Positions 32,538 through 42,382 of a DNA stretch of 64,000 nt are shown piece after piece. Every line of letters begins with the position of its first letter. The first letter of the stretch is position 1. The notes beneath the pieces were generated by a model. The model saw only the letters and a program-made list of their open reading frames with translations. It had not been told where the DNA came from and did no database searches. Position numbers and translations under genes: made by a program. The DNA is from an uncultured Bacteroidota bacterium. GTDB lineage: Bacteria; Bacteroidota; Bacteroidia; JADZBD01. The stretch is taken from contig CALEYQ010000045.1 in assembly GCA_937924855.1 (NCBI GenBank), positions 23,624 to 87,623 of the forward strand, written 5' to 3'.

Positions 32538-35474
32538 TTAATCAATAGGAATGTAAATATCTACCTGCGTGCCCTGAGGTTCTCCGAAATCGTCTTCCAG
32601 GTCGGTCACCGTAACGCTCATTCTGGCTTTGTGGGAAAGGTTCAGGAGTTCAAGCCGGTCTTTGGTGATACTCATCCCAAAAGAACGGTAACCGGGCTTC
32701 ATATATTTTCTCCGCATTTCAAGACTTGCCTTTCTTCCGATGCCATTGTCGCGAATACAACAAATTAACAGGTCGCCATGCAAATCGATTTGAATCTCGA
32801 GCTTTCCCTTTTTCCCCTGAAGAGGAACAAGGCCATGAAGAATGGCGTTTTCAACATAGGGCTGGAGCAGGAGGGTAGGAATTTCATAAAAGTCGAGGTT
32901 CAGGGCTTCGGCTACTTTAATTTCATAATCGAAGCGGCCCTCAAAGCGTAAGGCTTCCAGCTCGATATAAAGTTTCAGGGCTTCCAGCTCTTCTTCAAGA
33001 CTAACCCGTGATTTTTCGGAAGTGTTTAGAATGGATCGGATCAGACGGGCAAATTTATTAAGGTAGGTTGTCGCACCTTCCTCATTGCTGGTGATAATGA
33101 AAGATTGAATGGAATTTAAGGCATTAAAAATAAAGTGAGGGTTCATTTGTGCCCGAAGGGCTTTTAATTCCAGCGAAGCAAGCAGGGTTTTGTTTTTTTC
33201 GCGCAACTCTACCTGCTTAATGCGTATGCGAATGCCGGCCACAACAGCCAGGACAATAAAAAGAGCCAGAAATATCCGGAACCAAACCGTTTTCCACCAG
33301 GGAGTAAGGATGGTAAAGGAGAAGGTTTTGGGATGGGTGTTCCATTCTCCCAAATGGTTTGAGCTGATTACTTTAAAGCTATATTTTCCAGGAGGCAGAT
33401 TGGCATAGCTGGCTTCGTTTTTGCCGGTTTCGGGCGACCAGTCAGGGTCGAATCCTTCCAGAATAAATTTGTACCTTACCTTGTTGGGGTTGGAAAAACA
33501 AATACCCACAAAATTGAATGAAATGTTGTTTTGATCATGGGGTAATTCTACTTTTTGCGGTAACAAAGTGTCGGCATAAAACAGTTTGATGCCGGTAATA
33601 TGTGTAATGGATTTAGGAGTTTTGGTTTCCTGCAGGGGGGAAATGTAATGAATCAATCCGCCCACGGTTCCAAACCAAAGAGAGCCATCCGGATCTTCCC
33701 AGAAGCCGTTTGAATTAGATTCTCCAAAAATAAATCCCTCTTCCTTCCCGAAATGAAGCAGATCGGTTTTCTTTTCTTTATTATATTTTTCCAGGTCGAG
33801 ACGATTGATTCCCTGATTGGTTCCAACCCACAAAAACTTTTTGTTGTTGCTTAGTCCAAGCGTATAAACCAGGTTTGAGCTAAGGCCGCTTCCTTCATCT
33901 ATTTTATCGATCAGCTTTTCGTTATACACGTAAACCCCCTCAAACCCGCCCAAAAAGATGTTTCCGTAATTATCTTCCACGGTGCCGAAAATTGAAGTGG
34001 TTTTCAGGCCAAGTTCTTTTTTCATGTCGCGAAAGTTCTTTCCATCGAACATGAATACGCCGCCTTTATAAGTGCCAAACCAAATCCGGCCTTTTGAATC
34101 TGCGTATATATCCCAAACGTCGAAATTCGCATCGGGCGGCCCAAGGGGAAAGGTGGTGATTTTTCCGTTTTCCATCAGACTAACACCGTTATGACCACCT
34201 AACCAAGCTTTTCCATTGGGCTCAACCCATACTGCGGTAACCGAATCGCTGAGCAAGCCGGCCTTTTTCCCGAAATAATTTTTGAAGTTTTTACCATCGT
34301 AAACAGATAGCCCCTTCCCGGTTCCAATATATAATTGTCCGTCGGGCCCCAGGGCCATATCATTAATGCTGTTTCCGGAGAGCCCGTCGGCGGTTGTAAT
34401 CTTATCAAATTTCCCATTGCTCATCCGGTTCAAACCATTATCGGTTCCCACCCAGAGTATTCCGGCCTTATCACGGAGCACAGGAAATACAAACTCGCTG
34501 CAAAGACCGGCTTCTGTGCTGTAACTGACAAACTGGTATCCTGAGTATTTATAAAGACCATTGTAGGTGCCAAGCCAGATATTGAGTTCGCGATCGCGAA
34601 AAATGGCCAGGATGCGATTCCCATTAAAAGAGTCGTCGATGCGGTAATGTTTAAACCCTTTTCCGCTGAAAAGCGAAAGGCCCTGGGGTGTTCCTATCCA
34701 GAGGTTCCCAAGAAAATCATAGGCAAGTCCACTTATGGAATTGTCGGGAAGACCCTGGGCGCCTGCATAACAAATAATTTTTCCGTTTTCGAGGAGGGAA
34801 AGACCATTTTGAGTTCCCAGAAAAACTTTTCCATCGGCGGTTTGTTCAATGGATGTAACAACGCTGTCGCACAAACCGTCTTTAAACCGCCAGGAGGAAA
34901 TCAGGCTTTTTGAGGTTGAAGAAAACTGGTAGGCCCCGGAATTGGTTGCTACCCAAACCGAGCCGCCCCGGGCCGGGAACAGCGCGTTAATAATAATGGG
35001 ATTGTAGGAATTGAAGGGAACTTCAATGAAGCGCGAACCGGTAAAATAAGCAAGACCTTTGTTGGTTCCTACCCAAACCTGTCCGTTTTTATCTACACAA
35101 ACCGCATTTATATAATTGTCAGGCAGCCCGTCTTCGCGGTAGAAGTTTTTGAAGTTTCTGCCATCAAAGAAAGAAAGGCCTGTAATGGTTCCAATCCATA
35201 AATTTCCGGCTGTGTCGGAGGAAATGGAAGTAACCCAATAATTGGCGAGGCCGTTTTGGGGGGTAAAGTTTTTAAAAGATTTTCCGTCAAACCGGCTCAG
35301 GCCTCCATAGGCACCACTCCAGAGGAATCCGTTTTTGTCCTGGTGAATGGTAAACACCTGAGCAAAAGGAAGGCCCTGGTCAACGCTGTAATTTTTAAAA
35401 GCAATGGTTTGTCCGATCCCGGAAACGGGAAATAAAAAAGCCAAAGCCACTATAAGTTTTGAAAACCGGATCAT
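32538..35474 (-). CDS. Two-component-propeller sensor histidine kinase, LytS type
   Basis: 978 residues. Signal peptide at 1-21; two seven-bladed periplasmic propellers (repeats such as GNLWIGTITGLSFFDG, GILWVGTDNGLNRMSNG) to about residue 590; Y_Y_Y domain (VRYKFILEGFDPDWSPETG...GKYSFKVISSNHLGEW); one membrane helix (VWFRIFLALFIVLAVVAGIRI). The kinase is of the LytS/YehU class with the phosphoacceptor His in ALRAQMNPHFIFNALNSIQ and a HATPase with LLLQPYVENAILHGLVP and RDNGIGR. Such propeller sensors are usually tuned to glycans or other extracellular cues; the ligand here is unknown and no polysaccharide-use locus is adjacent. Confidence 0.94.
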   Translation of the reverse strand: MIRFSKLIVALAFLFPVSGIGQTIAFKNYSVDQGLPFAQVFTIHQDKNGFLWSGAYGGLSRFDGKSFKNFTPQNGLANYWVTSISSDTAGNLWIGTITGLSFFDGRNFKNFYREDGLPDNYINAVCVDKNGQVWVGTNKGLAYFTGSRFIEVPFNSYNPIIINALFPARGGSVWVATNSGAYQFSSTSKSLISSWRFKDGLCDSVVTSIEQTADGKVFLGTQNGLSLLENGKIICYAGAQGLPDNSISGLAYDFLGNLWIGTPQGLSLFSGKGFKHYRIDDSFNGNRILAIFRDRELNIWLGTYNGLYKYSGYQFVSYSTEAGLCSEFVFPVLRDKAGILWVGTDNGLNRMSNGKFDKITTADGLSGNSINDMALGPDGQLYIGTGKGLSVYDGKNFKNYFGKKAGLLSDSVTAVWVEPNGKAWLGGHNGVSLMENGKITTFPLGPPDANFDVWDIYADSKGRIWFGTYKGGVFMFDGKNFRDMKKELGLKTTSIFGTVEDNYGNIFLGGFEGVYVYNEKLIDKIDEGSGLSSNLVYTLGLSNNKKFLWVGTNQGINRLDLEKYNKEKKTDLLHFGKEEGFIFGESNSNGFWEDPDGSLWFGTVGGLIHYISPLQETKTPKSITHITGIKLFYADTLLPQKVELPHDQNNISFNFVGICFSNPNKVRYKFILEGFDPDWSPETGKNEASYANLPPGKYSFKVISSNHLGEWNTHPKTFSFTILTPWWKTVWFRIFLALFIVLAVVAGIRIRIKQVELREKNKTLLASLELKALRAQMNPHFIFNALNSIQSFIITSNEEGATTYLNKFARLIRSILNTSEKSRVSLEEELEALKLYIELEALRFEGRFDYEIKVAEALNLDFYEIPTLLLQPYVENAILHGLVPLQGKKGKLEIQIDLHGDLLICCIRDNGIGRKASLEMRRKYMKPGYRSFGMSITKDRLELLNLSHKARMSVTVTDLEDDFGEPQGTQVDIYIPID

Positions 35475-35963
35475 AGGCTCTGGCTAAAGATACAACCAAA
35501 AAATAAGGAGGGAGATTCAGCTTACGTAGCTGTAGCCGACCGGGCTAACAACATCCCCATATTGTCTCCGGTTCGGCTACAATGCTACGGCTGCTTGATT
35601 CAAAACTATACCGGATATCAGGGCTATTCAAATCTGTTTTTTGGAATTATTTCCTGAAAAACACCCAAAAAAATCGAGAAAATTTGCTTAAACACCTGAA
35701 AAACAAGATATTAAATTATCAAAAACTGAGGTATTATTTCACAGAAGAGCCAAATTCAAAAATTGATTATTATTACATGAAAATTTGGCTGTTTTTTGGC
35801 CGGAGACTATATTTACGGAATAATTGACCGTCGAACGGATATTTTTTGGGGAGGATCAATCAATAATTTTACGAATGAAAAACCCAATGTTTGTTTTCGA
35901 AATGGTTTGCCGGGTTTTGTTACGGAATAAATACTAAACCAACTAAAATAGCTTTATTATTAC
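35475..35963. other. AT-rich intergenic region with one strong inverted repeat
   Basis: About 490 bases without a gene I can support. An 81-codon frame at 35582 is asparagine/lysine/tyrosine-rich, as AT-rich non-coding DNA tends to be. The notable element is the inverted repeat at 35525-35589. A TAGCTTTA box at 35949-35956 may serve the next gene. Confidence 0.45.
35525..35589. repeat. Inverted repeat, 17 bp arms
   Basis: CGTAGC (35525-35530) pairs with GCTACG (35584-35589); TGTAGCCGA (35531-35539) pairs perfectly with TCGGCTACA (35573-35581); CC/GG follows after a one-base bulge. The ~28-base loop is not complementary. Without a U tract on either side it is not an intrinsic terminator; a dispersed palindromic repeat is plausible. 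Confidence 0.55.
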
Positions 35964-37529
35964 ATGCCGAAGGTAGGATCCGATCATTTGTTCCGGCTGA
36001 TAAAATCGCTCAATAGGGCTGAAATACGGTATTTTAAAAAGACAGAGGCCGCAAAAAAGCATAAGGATGCCACCCAGAATATTTTGCTTTTTGAAAGTCT
36101 TGAAAAAGAAAACGAATACGAGGAGATAAAAATCCGCACCGGACTGGAGGACAAAATTCCTTCCAAGAATTTTGCCGTTGCCAAACTCAGATTGTACGAA
36201 GCAGTTTTGAATGCTCTCGGGGAATTCCACAGCTCCGGCACTCAGGATGCCACCATAAAAAAGGAAATTCACTTTGCCGAAATTCTTTTCAAAAAATCCC
36301 TTTACGAACAATGCAAAAAGGTTTTGGATGGGGCGAGGAAAAAGGCCGAAAAATTTCAGAAGCACTATTTTCTTATTGAAATAAGCCAATGGGAAAAGCG
36401 GCTTATTGAAAAGGACAACTATGCAGGAATTTCGGAAGTCGACCTGGGCGCCATTCGTGAGCGTGATGCCCAGCTGGCTTCGTGGATTGCCAATTTCAAC
36501 GACTTCTGGGATTTGAAGTCACGCTTTTTTATGATTTTGAATAAAGGCGGCAGGGCACGAAGCGGAGAAGATGAAGAAAAATTCAAGGCCGTAATCAACG
36601 ATCCCCGCCTGAACGATCCCAACAAAGCTACTACGGTACAAAGCCGCTACCTCTTTCATCATATTTACAGTGCTTATTATTTTGGGATGGGGGAATATCA
36701 GAGTTGTTACGAGCACCTGGGTTCCAATATTTCACTGATGGAGCGCAACCTTGAAATTTTTGAGGAAGAGCCCAATGCTTATTTTTCGGTTCTCACCAAT
36801 GCCATTTTTGTGGGAACCCGACTAAAGAAATATACGGAAGTGCTTCCCATGCTTGACAAACTCCGGAAAATTCCAGAGATTTTTCCTATTGCCGGAAATG
36901 AAGATCTTGAACTGAAACTTTTTTCTTCCCGCACCAGCATAGAAATTTCTTTTTACAATACCATTGGAGATTTTGAGAAGGGGATTGAACTGATGGAGGA
37001 AATAGAAGAGGGGATAGAGCGGTTCGGATCAAAAATAAATCCTGTTCGAAGGGGATTTTTTTACCTGAACCTTGCCGTAGCCTGTTTCGGAGCCGGGAAA
37101 ACAAACCTGGCCCTGCGCTGGATTAATTTATTGCTGAATGATTCGGAAATAGAAGAGAACCAGGACATCCACTGTTTCGCTAAAATATTTGATTTGATTG
37201 TACATCTTGAATTGGGCAATGAAGACCTCATTCCCTATACCTACAAATCTACTTCCCGCTATTTAAAAAAACGAAAGCGGGTGTATCGATTTGAATCGGT
37301 GTTTCTGGATTTTGTGGATGATTTGATGAAGCGAAAAGAACTGGAACCGCAACGGGTAAAATATGAAAAGCTTGCGGCAGACCTAAAGGAATTACGGGAA
37401 GACAAACACGAAAAGGCCATTTTCGAGTATTTCGATTTTCATGCCTGGGCCCTGGCCAAATCATTGCGACGCGAATTTGGGGAAATCATCCGCGAAACGG
37501 CAGGTATTCAAACTACCGGTCTGAAGTAA
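35964..37529 (+). CDS. Helical repeat protein, unrecognised
   Basis: 521 residues without signal peptide or membrane helix. It begins KVGSDHLFRLIKSLNRAEIRYFKKTEAAKK, then many amphipathic helix pairs that resemble degenerate tetratricopeptide repeats (KSLYEQCKKVLDGARKKAEKFQKHYF, NLAVACFGAGKTNLALRWINLLLND). It is probably a cytosolic scaffold. I know similar hypothetical proteins only from Bacteroidota. The normal ATG sits eight bases after a TAGCTTTA box. It overlaps thiL at the 3' end by 17 bases, tail to tail. Confidence 0.7.
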   Translation: MPKVGSDHLFRLIKSLNRAEIRYFKKTEAAKKHKDATQNILLFESLEKENEYEEIKIRTGLEDKIPSKNFAVAKLRLYEAVLNALGEFHSSGTQDATIKKEIHFAEILFKKSLYEQCKKVLDGARKKAEKFQKHYFLIEISQWEKRLIEKDNYAGISEVDLGAIRERDAQLASWIANFNDFWDLKSRFFMILNKGGRARSGEDEEKFKAVINDPRLNDPNKATTVQSRYLFHHIYSAYYFGMGEYQSCYEHLGSNISLMERNLEIFEEEPNAYFSVLTNAIFVGTRLKKYTEVLPMLDKLRKIPEIFPIAGNEDLELKLFSSRTSIEISFYNTIGDFEKGIELMEEIEEGIERFGSKINPVRRGFFYLNLAVACFGAGKTNLALRWINLLLNDSEIEENQDIHCFAKIFDLIVHLELGNEDLIPYTYKSTSRYLKKRKRVYRFESVFLDFVDDLMKRKELEPQRVKYEKLAADLKELREDKHEKAIFEYFDFHAWALAKSLRREFGEIIRETAGIQTTGLK

Positions 37530-38562
37530 AAGCGTTCCAACCCTGGGCAACCAGCGGAACCGAAGTGCCCTGACGGGAAATTAATTGATAGCCGGATGAT
37601 TTTGAAGTCATGTGTCCGATAACGGATACCCGTTTTTCGGATTTTATTTTTTCAAATTCGGTTAGGGGAATGGTGAAAAGCAATTCATAATCTTCTCCTC
37701 CGTTTAAGGCACAAACCGTTGGGTCGAGTCCAAATTCTTTTGCCCTTTCTTCGGTTTGAAAGTCGACAAGAATTTTTTCTTCAAACAGCACGGCGCCCAG
37801 ATCAGAAGCATTGCACAGGTGCAGCACTTCAGATGCAAGTCCGTCGGAAATATCAATCATGGAACTGGGTTTTACTCCCAAAGAAGCAAACATGGCAACT
37901 ACATCAGCACGGGCTTCGGGCTTTAATTGCCTTTCCAGAATATAATCGTTCCCTGAAAGGTCGGGCTGGATTTTTGGATTTTCCATGAAAACAGATTTTT
38001 CCCGAAGAAGCACCTGAAGTCCCATATAAGCACCGCCAAGGTCGCCGCTAACACAAATTAAATCATTTTCATTCGCACCTTTACGGTAAACAATATCCTG
38101 TTCCTTTGCCATCCCTAAGGCAGTAATTGAAATTACCATGCCCGAATGGCTGCTGCTGGTATCACCGCCTACAAGATCTACCCCATGTTTTTCACAGGCC
38201 ATTAACATTCCGGAGTATAGTTCTTCTACCGCTTCCAGTGAGAACCGGTTAGACAATCCGATGGAAACCAAAATTTGTTTTGGTTTTGCATTCATGGCAA
38301 ACACGTCCGAGAGGTTTACCATAACGGCTTTATAACCGAGGTGTTTTAGGGGAACATAACTAAGGTCGAAGTGTACTCCTTCGAGCAGCATATCCGTAGT
38401 GATTACCGTTTTTCCATCGGCAAGATTCAAAACCGCAGCGTCATCGCCTATGCCTTTCAGGGTTTCAGGGTTTTTTATCTGAACCAAGGAGGCCAGGTGT
38501 TTGATTAATCCGAACTCTCCCAGCTCTTTCAGCTCGGTGCGGTTGTTTTTATTTTCAAGCAT
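37513..38562 (-). CDS. thiL: Thiamine-monophosphate kinase
   Basis: ATP-dependent phosphorylation of thiamine monophosphate to thiamine diphosphate. 349 residues: GEFGLIKHLA at the N-terminus, the metal/ATP-binding GIGDDAAVLN, TTDMLLEGVHFDL, MVNLSDVFAMNAKPKQILVSIGL, VGGDTSSSH and SMIDISDGLASEVLHLCNAS, all typical of the AIR-synthase-like ThiL fold. Its start overlaps the upstream desuccinylase-like gene by eight bases, so it is the last gene of the rim cluster. Confidence 0.94.
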   Translation of the reverse strand: MLENKNNRTELKELGEFGLIKHLASLVQIKNPETLKGIGDDAAVLNLADGKTVITTDMLLEGVHFDLSYVPLKHLGYKAVMVNLSDVFAMNAKPKQILVSIGLSNRFSLEAVEELYSGMLMACEKHGVDLVGGDTSSSHSGMVISITALGMAKEQDIVYRKGANENDLICVSGDLGGAYMGLQVLLREKSVFMENPKIQPDLSGNDYILERQLKPEARADVVAMFASLGVKPSSMIDISDGLASEVLHLCNASDLGAVLFEEKILVDFQTEERAKEFGLDPTVCALNGGEDYELLFTIPLTEFEKIKSEKRVSVIGHMTSKSSGYQLISRQGTSVPLVAQGWNAFTSDR

Positions 38563-39514
38563 TTTTTTCTATTCCGATATGAATTAAAGCATCTCCTTCA
38601 TTAACCACGGGCATATTATTTATGCCGATAATATAGCCCCGGGCGGGCGCATAAAGCGCACTTTCCGATTCACCGAAAGGATCGGAAACAGAACCAATGG
38701 GCTCACCCTTGTTTACTAACGAACCGTATTTTTTATTTGTACGGAAAAGTCCGGAAACATTGGCTCGTATCCAACGGGAACCGCTGAGAATTTTTGTTTT
38801 GGATTCCTCTACGGCCACATCCAGCATTCCTGTGTTTTTCAAAAGGCGCAGGCATCCTTTTACCCCCTCGGTTACTGCCAGCTGATTAAAGCGCATGCTT
38901 TCTCCGGCTTCATAAACCAGAATGGGCTTGCCCAGCTTGCCCGCTTCTTTGCGTAATGTTTTTTCGCGGTAGGGAGAATTTAAAATAAAAGGGGCGCCAA
39001 ACTTTTTTCCAAGCGAAAGATTTTCGGCATTTGAAAAAACGCAGCGAAGCTGTGGGTAATTATTTATGCGTTTTCCACCGGTGTGAAAATCTACCCCGAA
39101 ATTTATCTGTGGAATTATTTCAGTCATCAGGTCATAGGCAATCCTGCTTCCCATAGAACCCGACGATGTGCCGGGAAAGCAACGGTTTAGATCTTTCCCG
39201 TCGGGAAGTTCGCGGCTTCCATTCAGGAAGGCCACAATGTTTACAATGGGAATGGCAATCACCGATCCCTTTTTCAGGTTCTCAAAGTGTTTTTCCCGCA
39301 ACAGGGTTTTCACCACTTCAATGCCATTTATTTCATCGCCGTGAAGTCCGGAAGTGATCAGTACTTTAGGACCCGGAGTGGCCGAACGGAAAACATAAAC
39401 CGGAATTTCAATTACCGTGCGGGAGGGAAGGCGGTAAGTATTTAAATAAACTTCACGGAATTCTCCCTGCCGGATTTCCTGGTTGTTTATAATGATGGGA
39501 ACCGAGGGCGTCAT
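38555..39514 (-). CDS. Succinylglutamate desuccinylase/aspartoacylase-family deacylase
   Basis: 319-residue zinc carboxypeptidase-like protein. Zinc ligands are in TSGLHGDEINGIEVV (His and Glu) and FGVDFHTGGKR (His); the catalytic Glu is in LVYEAGES. The C-terminal part (SGLFRTNKKYGSLVNKGEPIGSVSD) is a lipoyl-like barrel. The family removes acyl or amino-acid groups from small amides. It follows rimK in a one-base TGATG overlap, so it likely acts with RimK, perhaps by trimming a glutamate-type modification or making a substrate. This is inference. Confidence 0.85.
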   Translation of the reverse strand: MTPSVPIIINNQEIRQGEFREVYLNTYRLPSRTVIEIPVYVFRSATPGPKVLITSGLHGDEINGIEVVKTLLREKHFENLKKGSVIAIPIVNIVAFLNGSRELPDGKDLNRCFPGTSSGSMGSRIAYDLMTEIIPQINFGVDFHTGGKRINNYPQLRCVFSNAENLSLGKKFGAPFILNSPYREKTLRKEAGKLGKPILVYEAGESMRFNQLAVTEGVKGCLRLLKNTGMLDVAVEESKTKILSGSRWIRANVSGLFRTNKKYGSLVNKGEPIGSVSDPFGESESALYAPARGYIIGINNMPVVNEGDALIHIGIEKNA

Positions 39515-40401
39515 CAGTTGTGCAGGTGGTATTCGTTGCGTTCCACATACTCGATTATTTTGGAGGCAATATCTACTTTGGTTGCTCCTTCAATTCCTTC
39601 CAGTCCGGGCGAGGAATTTACTTCCATTACCAGGGGTCCGCGTTTCGAGCGCAACATGTCAACGCCTGCCACGGCGAGACCAAGTTTTTTTACGGCCTTA
39701 ATAGCAGTGGCTTTTTCCGCCTGACTAAGTGTTACTACAGATGCTGTTCCTCCGCGATGCAGGTTGCTGCGGAAATCGCCCGGTGCGCCCTGGCGCATCA
39801 TGGCTCCCACAATCTGACCGTCAACCACGAATGCTCTGATGTCGGCGCCTTTGGCTTCTTCAATAAACTCCTGAACCAGGATATTGATTTTTACATCCAG
39901 AAAAGCTTCTATTACCGATTTGGCTGAATTGTGAGTTTCGGCCAAAATAACTCCGATTCCCTGAGTGCCTTCCAGCAGCTTAATAACACAGGGCGCGCCC
40001 CCCACACGGCTTATCAGGGCATCGATATTTTTCGGGCTTAAGGCAAAAGCAGTTTTGGGAAGATCTATTCCTGCTCTTCCCAGTAGTTGAAGACAGCGTA
40101 ATTTGTCGCGGCTTCGTACCAGGGCTTGTGATTCCACGGAGGAAAAAACTTTCATCTGTTCAAACTGCCGGATAACAGCGGCTCCGTAAAATGTAACAGA
40201 GGCTCCGATCCGGGGAATAATGGCATCCACTCCAATAACTTCTTCGCCTTTATGGTAAACTTTCGGGTTGTCTTTTTCAACCACTACCACACACTTGCTA
40301 TGGTCGAGTACAACCATTTCATGACCACGGGCTTGTCCGGCTTCAATGAGTCGGCGGGTGGAATAAATACCCGGATTTCGGGATAAAACAGCAATTTTCA
40401 T
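39514..40401 (-). CDS. rimK: RimK-family ATP-grasp ligase
   Basis: 295-residue ATP-grasp enzyme. E. coli RimK adds glutamates to the C-terminus of ribosomal protein S6. Seen here: N-terminal [35 protein letters not shown], the ATP-binding [38 protein letters not shown] and the metal-binding [17 protein letters not shown]. The rimB-like protease gene stands upstream, matching the rimBK linkage known from Proteobacteria. The acceptor here could be S6 or another protein. Confidence 0.93.
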   Translation of the reverse strand: MKIAVLSRNPGIYSTRRLIEAGQARGHEMVVLDHSKCVVVVEKDNPKVYHKGEEVIGVDAIIPRIGASVTFYGAAVIRQFEQMKVFSSVESQALVRSRDKLRCLQLLGRAGIDLPKTAFALSPKNIDALISRVGGAPCVIKLLEGTQGIGVILAETHNSAKSVIEAFLDVKINILVQEFIEEAKGADIRAFVVDGQIVGAMMRQGAPGDFRSNLHRGGTASVVTLSQAEKATAIKAVKKLGLAVAGVDMLRSKRGPLVMEVNSSPGLEGIEGATKVDIASKIIEYVERNEYHLHN

Positions 40402-40411
40402 AAACGGAGGA

Positions 40412-40846
40412 TTATTTTTTTCCGGAGGAAGGATACAGGAATTCTTTTTCTACATCAACCAGGAATCGTTTTTTGAGAATTTTTCTCCCCACCAAAACCG
40501 GGAACCGCATAGTTCCCCGATGGGTCAGCGAAATTACGGAATTAATAAGCCTTTTCCCAATCCGGATACGGGTTTTTATAAGGTACCTTTCTTCGGCTTC
40601 TCCAAAGGAGTTTTTTATGGTTTTTTTCCGGAATTCATGGGTGCTGATTTCCTGCCCCTGCCAGGCGTCGAATTCAGGGCTGAGCGGAATAAAACACAAG
40701 GCCCCGGTCTCCGGGTGAAGGTATATTTTCTGGCAATGGAGGGCCGTGGTGTAGGCGCCGGTATCTATTTTGGCAGGAATGGCACTCAAATTCAAATCGG
40801 GGAAATCGACCCACTCGGTTCTTCCAATTGTTTTTTTTTCCTTCAT
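40412..40846 (-). CDS. rimB: RimB-like retropepsin-fold protease (ATP-dependent zinc protease domain)
   Basis: 144 residues. [16 protein letters not shown] carries the DTGA active-site motif of the retropepsin-like family found next to rim[44 protein letters not shown] is the family's C-terminal block. The start is the Met of [13 protein letters not shown]; an upstream Met at 40891 overlaps the divergent FAD oxidoreductase start. In Pseudomonas the homologue reverses or modulates RimK-made poly-glutamate tails. First gene of rimB-rimK-deacylase-thiL. Confidence 0.85.
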   Translation of the reverse strand: MKEKKTIGRTEWVDFPDLNLSAIPAKIDTGAYTTALHCQKIYLHPETGALCFIPLSPEFDAWQGQEISTHEFRKKTIKNSFGEAEERYLIKTRIRIGKRLINSVISLTHRGTMRFPVLVGRKILKKRFLVDVEKEFLYPSSGKK

Positions 40847-40890
40847 AAGCCCGAAGCTTTGAAAATAAAGATAGTATTTTCGGAAGCCCA

Positions 40891-41958
40891 ATGAAGAAGG
40901 ACGGTAAATATTTAATTGTGGGTCAGGGACTGGCCGGAACCCTGCTGGGTCTTACCCTGGACTTGGCCGGGGTGGATTTTGAAATAATCGACAACCCCGG
41001 ACTTTCGGCCTGTTCCCGGATTTCGGCCGGGGTTTTTAATCCGGTTGTTTTTAAACGATATACAACATCCTGGAGGGCCCTTGAAGTTTTCCCACACGCA
41101 TTCAGATTTTACCGGCACATCGAAAAGCTTTTGGGCATCCGCATTTTTTATGAAATCCCCCTGCATAAAATCTTGTCCACCCATCGGGAGCAGGAACAAT
41201 GGAAGGTGGCCGCATCAATGAATCTTTCCGGGGTATTAAATCCGGACCTTTTTGAGTTTCCCTTCGGCCCGGAACAGAAGAGCACCTGCTTTGGAGAAGT
41301 GTTAAGTACGGGCAGGGTAGATGTGGCATTTCTTTTAAGGCATTGTTTGGAAAAATGGAATGAGGAGGGGAGGGTTTCGGTGGGAACCTTTGATTTTGAA
41401 GCCTTAAAAAAGGAGGAAAATGGCTGGAGTTATAAAGAAAAAATGTTCATCGGGGTTTTGTTTTGTGAGGGGAAAGAAATTAGCCGAAATCCGTTTTTTT
41501 CCTGGGTAAAAATGAAGCCTGCCCGGGGAGAAGTATTGGTAATAAAAAGCAAGGCCCTTCCCGACGACAGAATTTTTCACTCCGGCATTAGCATTATTCC
41601 CTCAGGATCCGGTCAATTTCTGGTGGGCTCTACTTATGGATGGGATAACCTGAGTGACATTCCTGATCCTGAAAAAATAAACTGGCTGAAAGAAGAGTTG
41701 AAGAAAAAAATCGGCAATGAATTTTCCGTGGTTGAAGAAAGAGCCGGAGTGCGTCCTTCGGTTATTGATCGTCGTCCGGTTTTGGGCCAGCATCCGGTTA
41801 TGGCTGGGTTGTGGGTAATGAATGGCATGGGAACCCGGGGTGTAATTCTGGGGCCCTGGCTGGCAGAAAAATTAAAAGGGGCTTTGCTCGGGGGAGAAAA
41901 AATAGAAGAGGAAATCAGCGTGGGCCGGTTTTTTCAACCGATAAGCCAACATCGGTAA
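40891..41958 (+). CDS. FAD-dependent oxidoreductase (DAO family)
   Basis: 355 residues. N-terminal dinucleotide-binding fold KYLIVGQGLAGTLLGLTLDLAG; a substrate domain; then the C-terminal FAD motif RPSVIDRRPVLGQHP...NGMGTRGVILGPWLAEKL typical of D-amino-acid-oxidase-like enzymes (glycine oxidase, MnmC-C or DadA relatives). The substrate is not evident. It diverges from rimB, and its 3' end overlaps gldH by 44 bases, tail to tail. Confidence 0.87.
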   Translation: MKKDGKYLIVGQGLAGTLLGLTLDLAGVDFEIIDNPGLSACSRISAGVFNPVVFKRYTTSWRALEVFPHAFRFYRHIEKLLGIRIFYEIPLHKILSTHREQEQWKVAASMNLSGVLNPDLFEFPFGPEQKSTCFGEVLSTGRVDVAFLLRHCLEKWNEEGRVSVGTFDFEALKKEENGWSYKEKMFIGVLFCEGKEISRNPFFSWVKMKPARGEVLVIKSKALPDDRIFHSGISIIPSGSGQFLVGSTYGWDNLSDIPDPEKINWLKEELKKKIGNEFSVVEERAGVRPSVIDRRPVLGQHPVMAGLWVMNGMGTRGVILGPWLAEKLKGALLGGEKIEEEISVGRFFQPISQHR

Positions 41959-42382
41959 TGTTTTCAACGCTTTCTTTTCGCATGGCCTGTTCAAATTCGA
42001 AACGGTAAACGCCTGATACAGGAAAGCGGGCACCCAGGTGAAAAACCAACTTGTTGTCGTAAATGTCGCCAATGCCCTTTCCCAACCATTTCCCCTGAGG
42101 GTTTTGCAAAATGCAATCCACGGTGTCTCTTGATTTTTTTCCGTCGGGCCTAAAGGTGGTAATAAACATGTACAAATTACTGTATTCGTAATCACCGCGG
42201 TGTCGCACGGTAATGAATAAATTATGCGGGGAAAGGGTATCGGTTACAGGAAATTCGAAATTTAATTTGTCTTCAACGTTCCAGGTGTGATTTTTTATTT
42301 CCCGGACCTCGTTAAAAACAAACTCTTTTCCGCAGCCGGAAAGCAGGATAAGTATGGAAGCAAAAAAAAGAAGTTGCCTCAA
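41915..42382 (-). CDS. gldH: Gliding motility lipoprotein GldH
   Basis: 155 residues with a lipoprotein signal (LLFFASILILLSGCGKE, lipid-bearing Cys17). It has the GldH pattern FNEVREIKNHTWNVEDKLNFEFPVTDT...HNLFITVRHRGDYEYSNLYMFITT...ARFPVSGVYRFEFEQAMR. GldH is an envelope lipoprotein needed for gliding in Flavobacterium, where it supports the T9SS/gliding machinery. Its start overlaps the ricT stop as ATGA, the same order (holB-ricT-gldH) that I know from other Bacteroidota. Confidence 0.93.
   Translation of the reverse strand: MRQLLFFASILILLSGCGKEFVFNEVREIKNHTWNVEDKLNFEFPVTDTLSPHNLFITVRHRGDYEYSNLYMFITTFRPDGKKSRDTVDCILQNPQGKWLGKGIGDIYDNKLVFHLGARFPVSGVYRFEFEQAMRKESVENITDVGLSVEKTGPR

Noticed and set aside
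35582..35827. 81-codon frame upstream of the helical repeat protein
   Set aside because: Asn/Lys/Tyr-rich composition expected of AT-rich DNA, no recognisable domain, no promoter box near the start.
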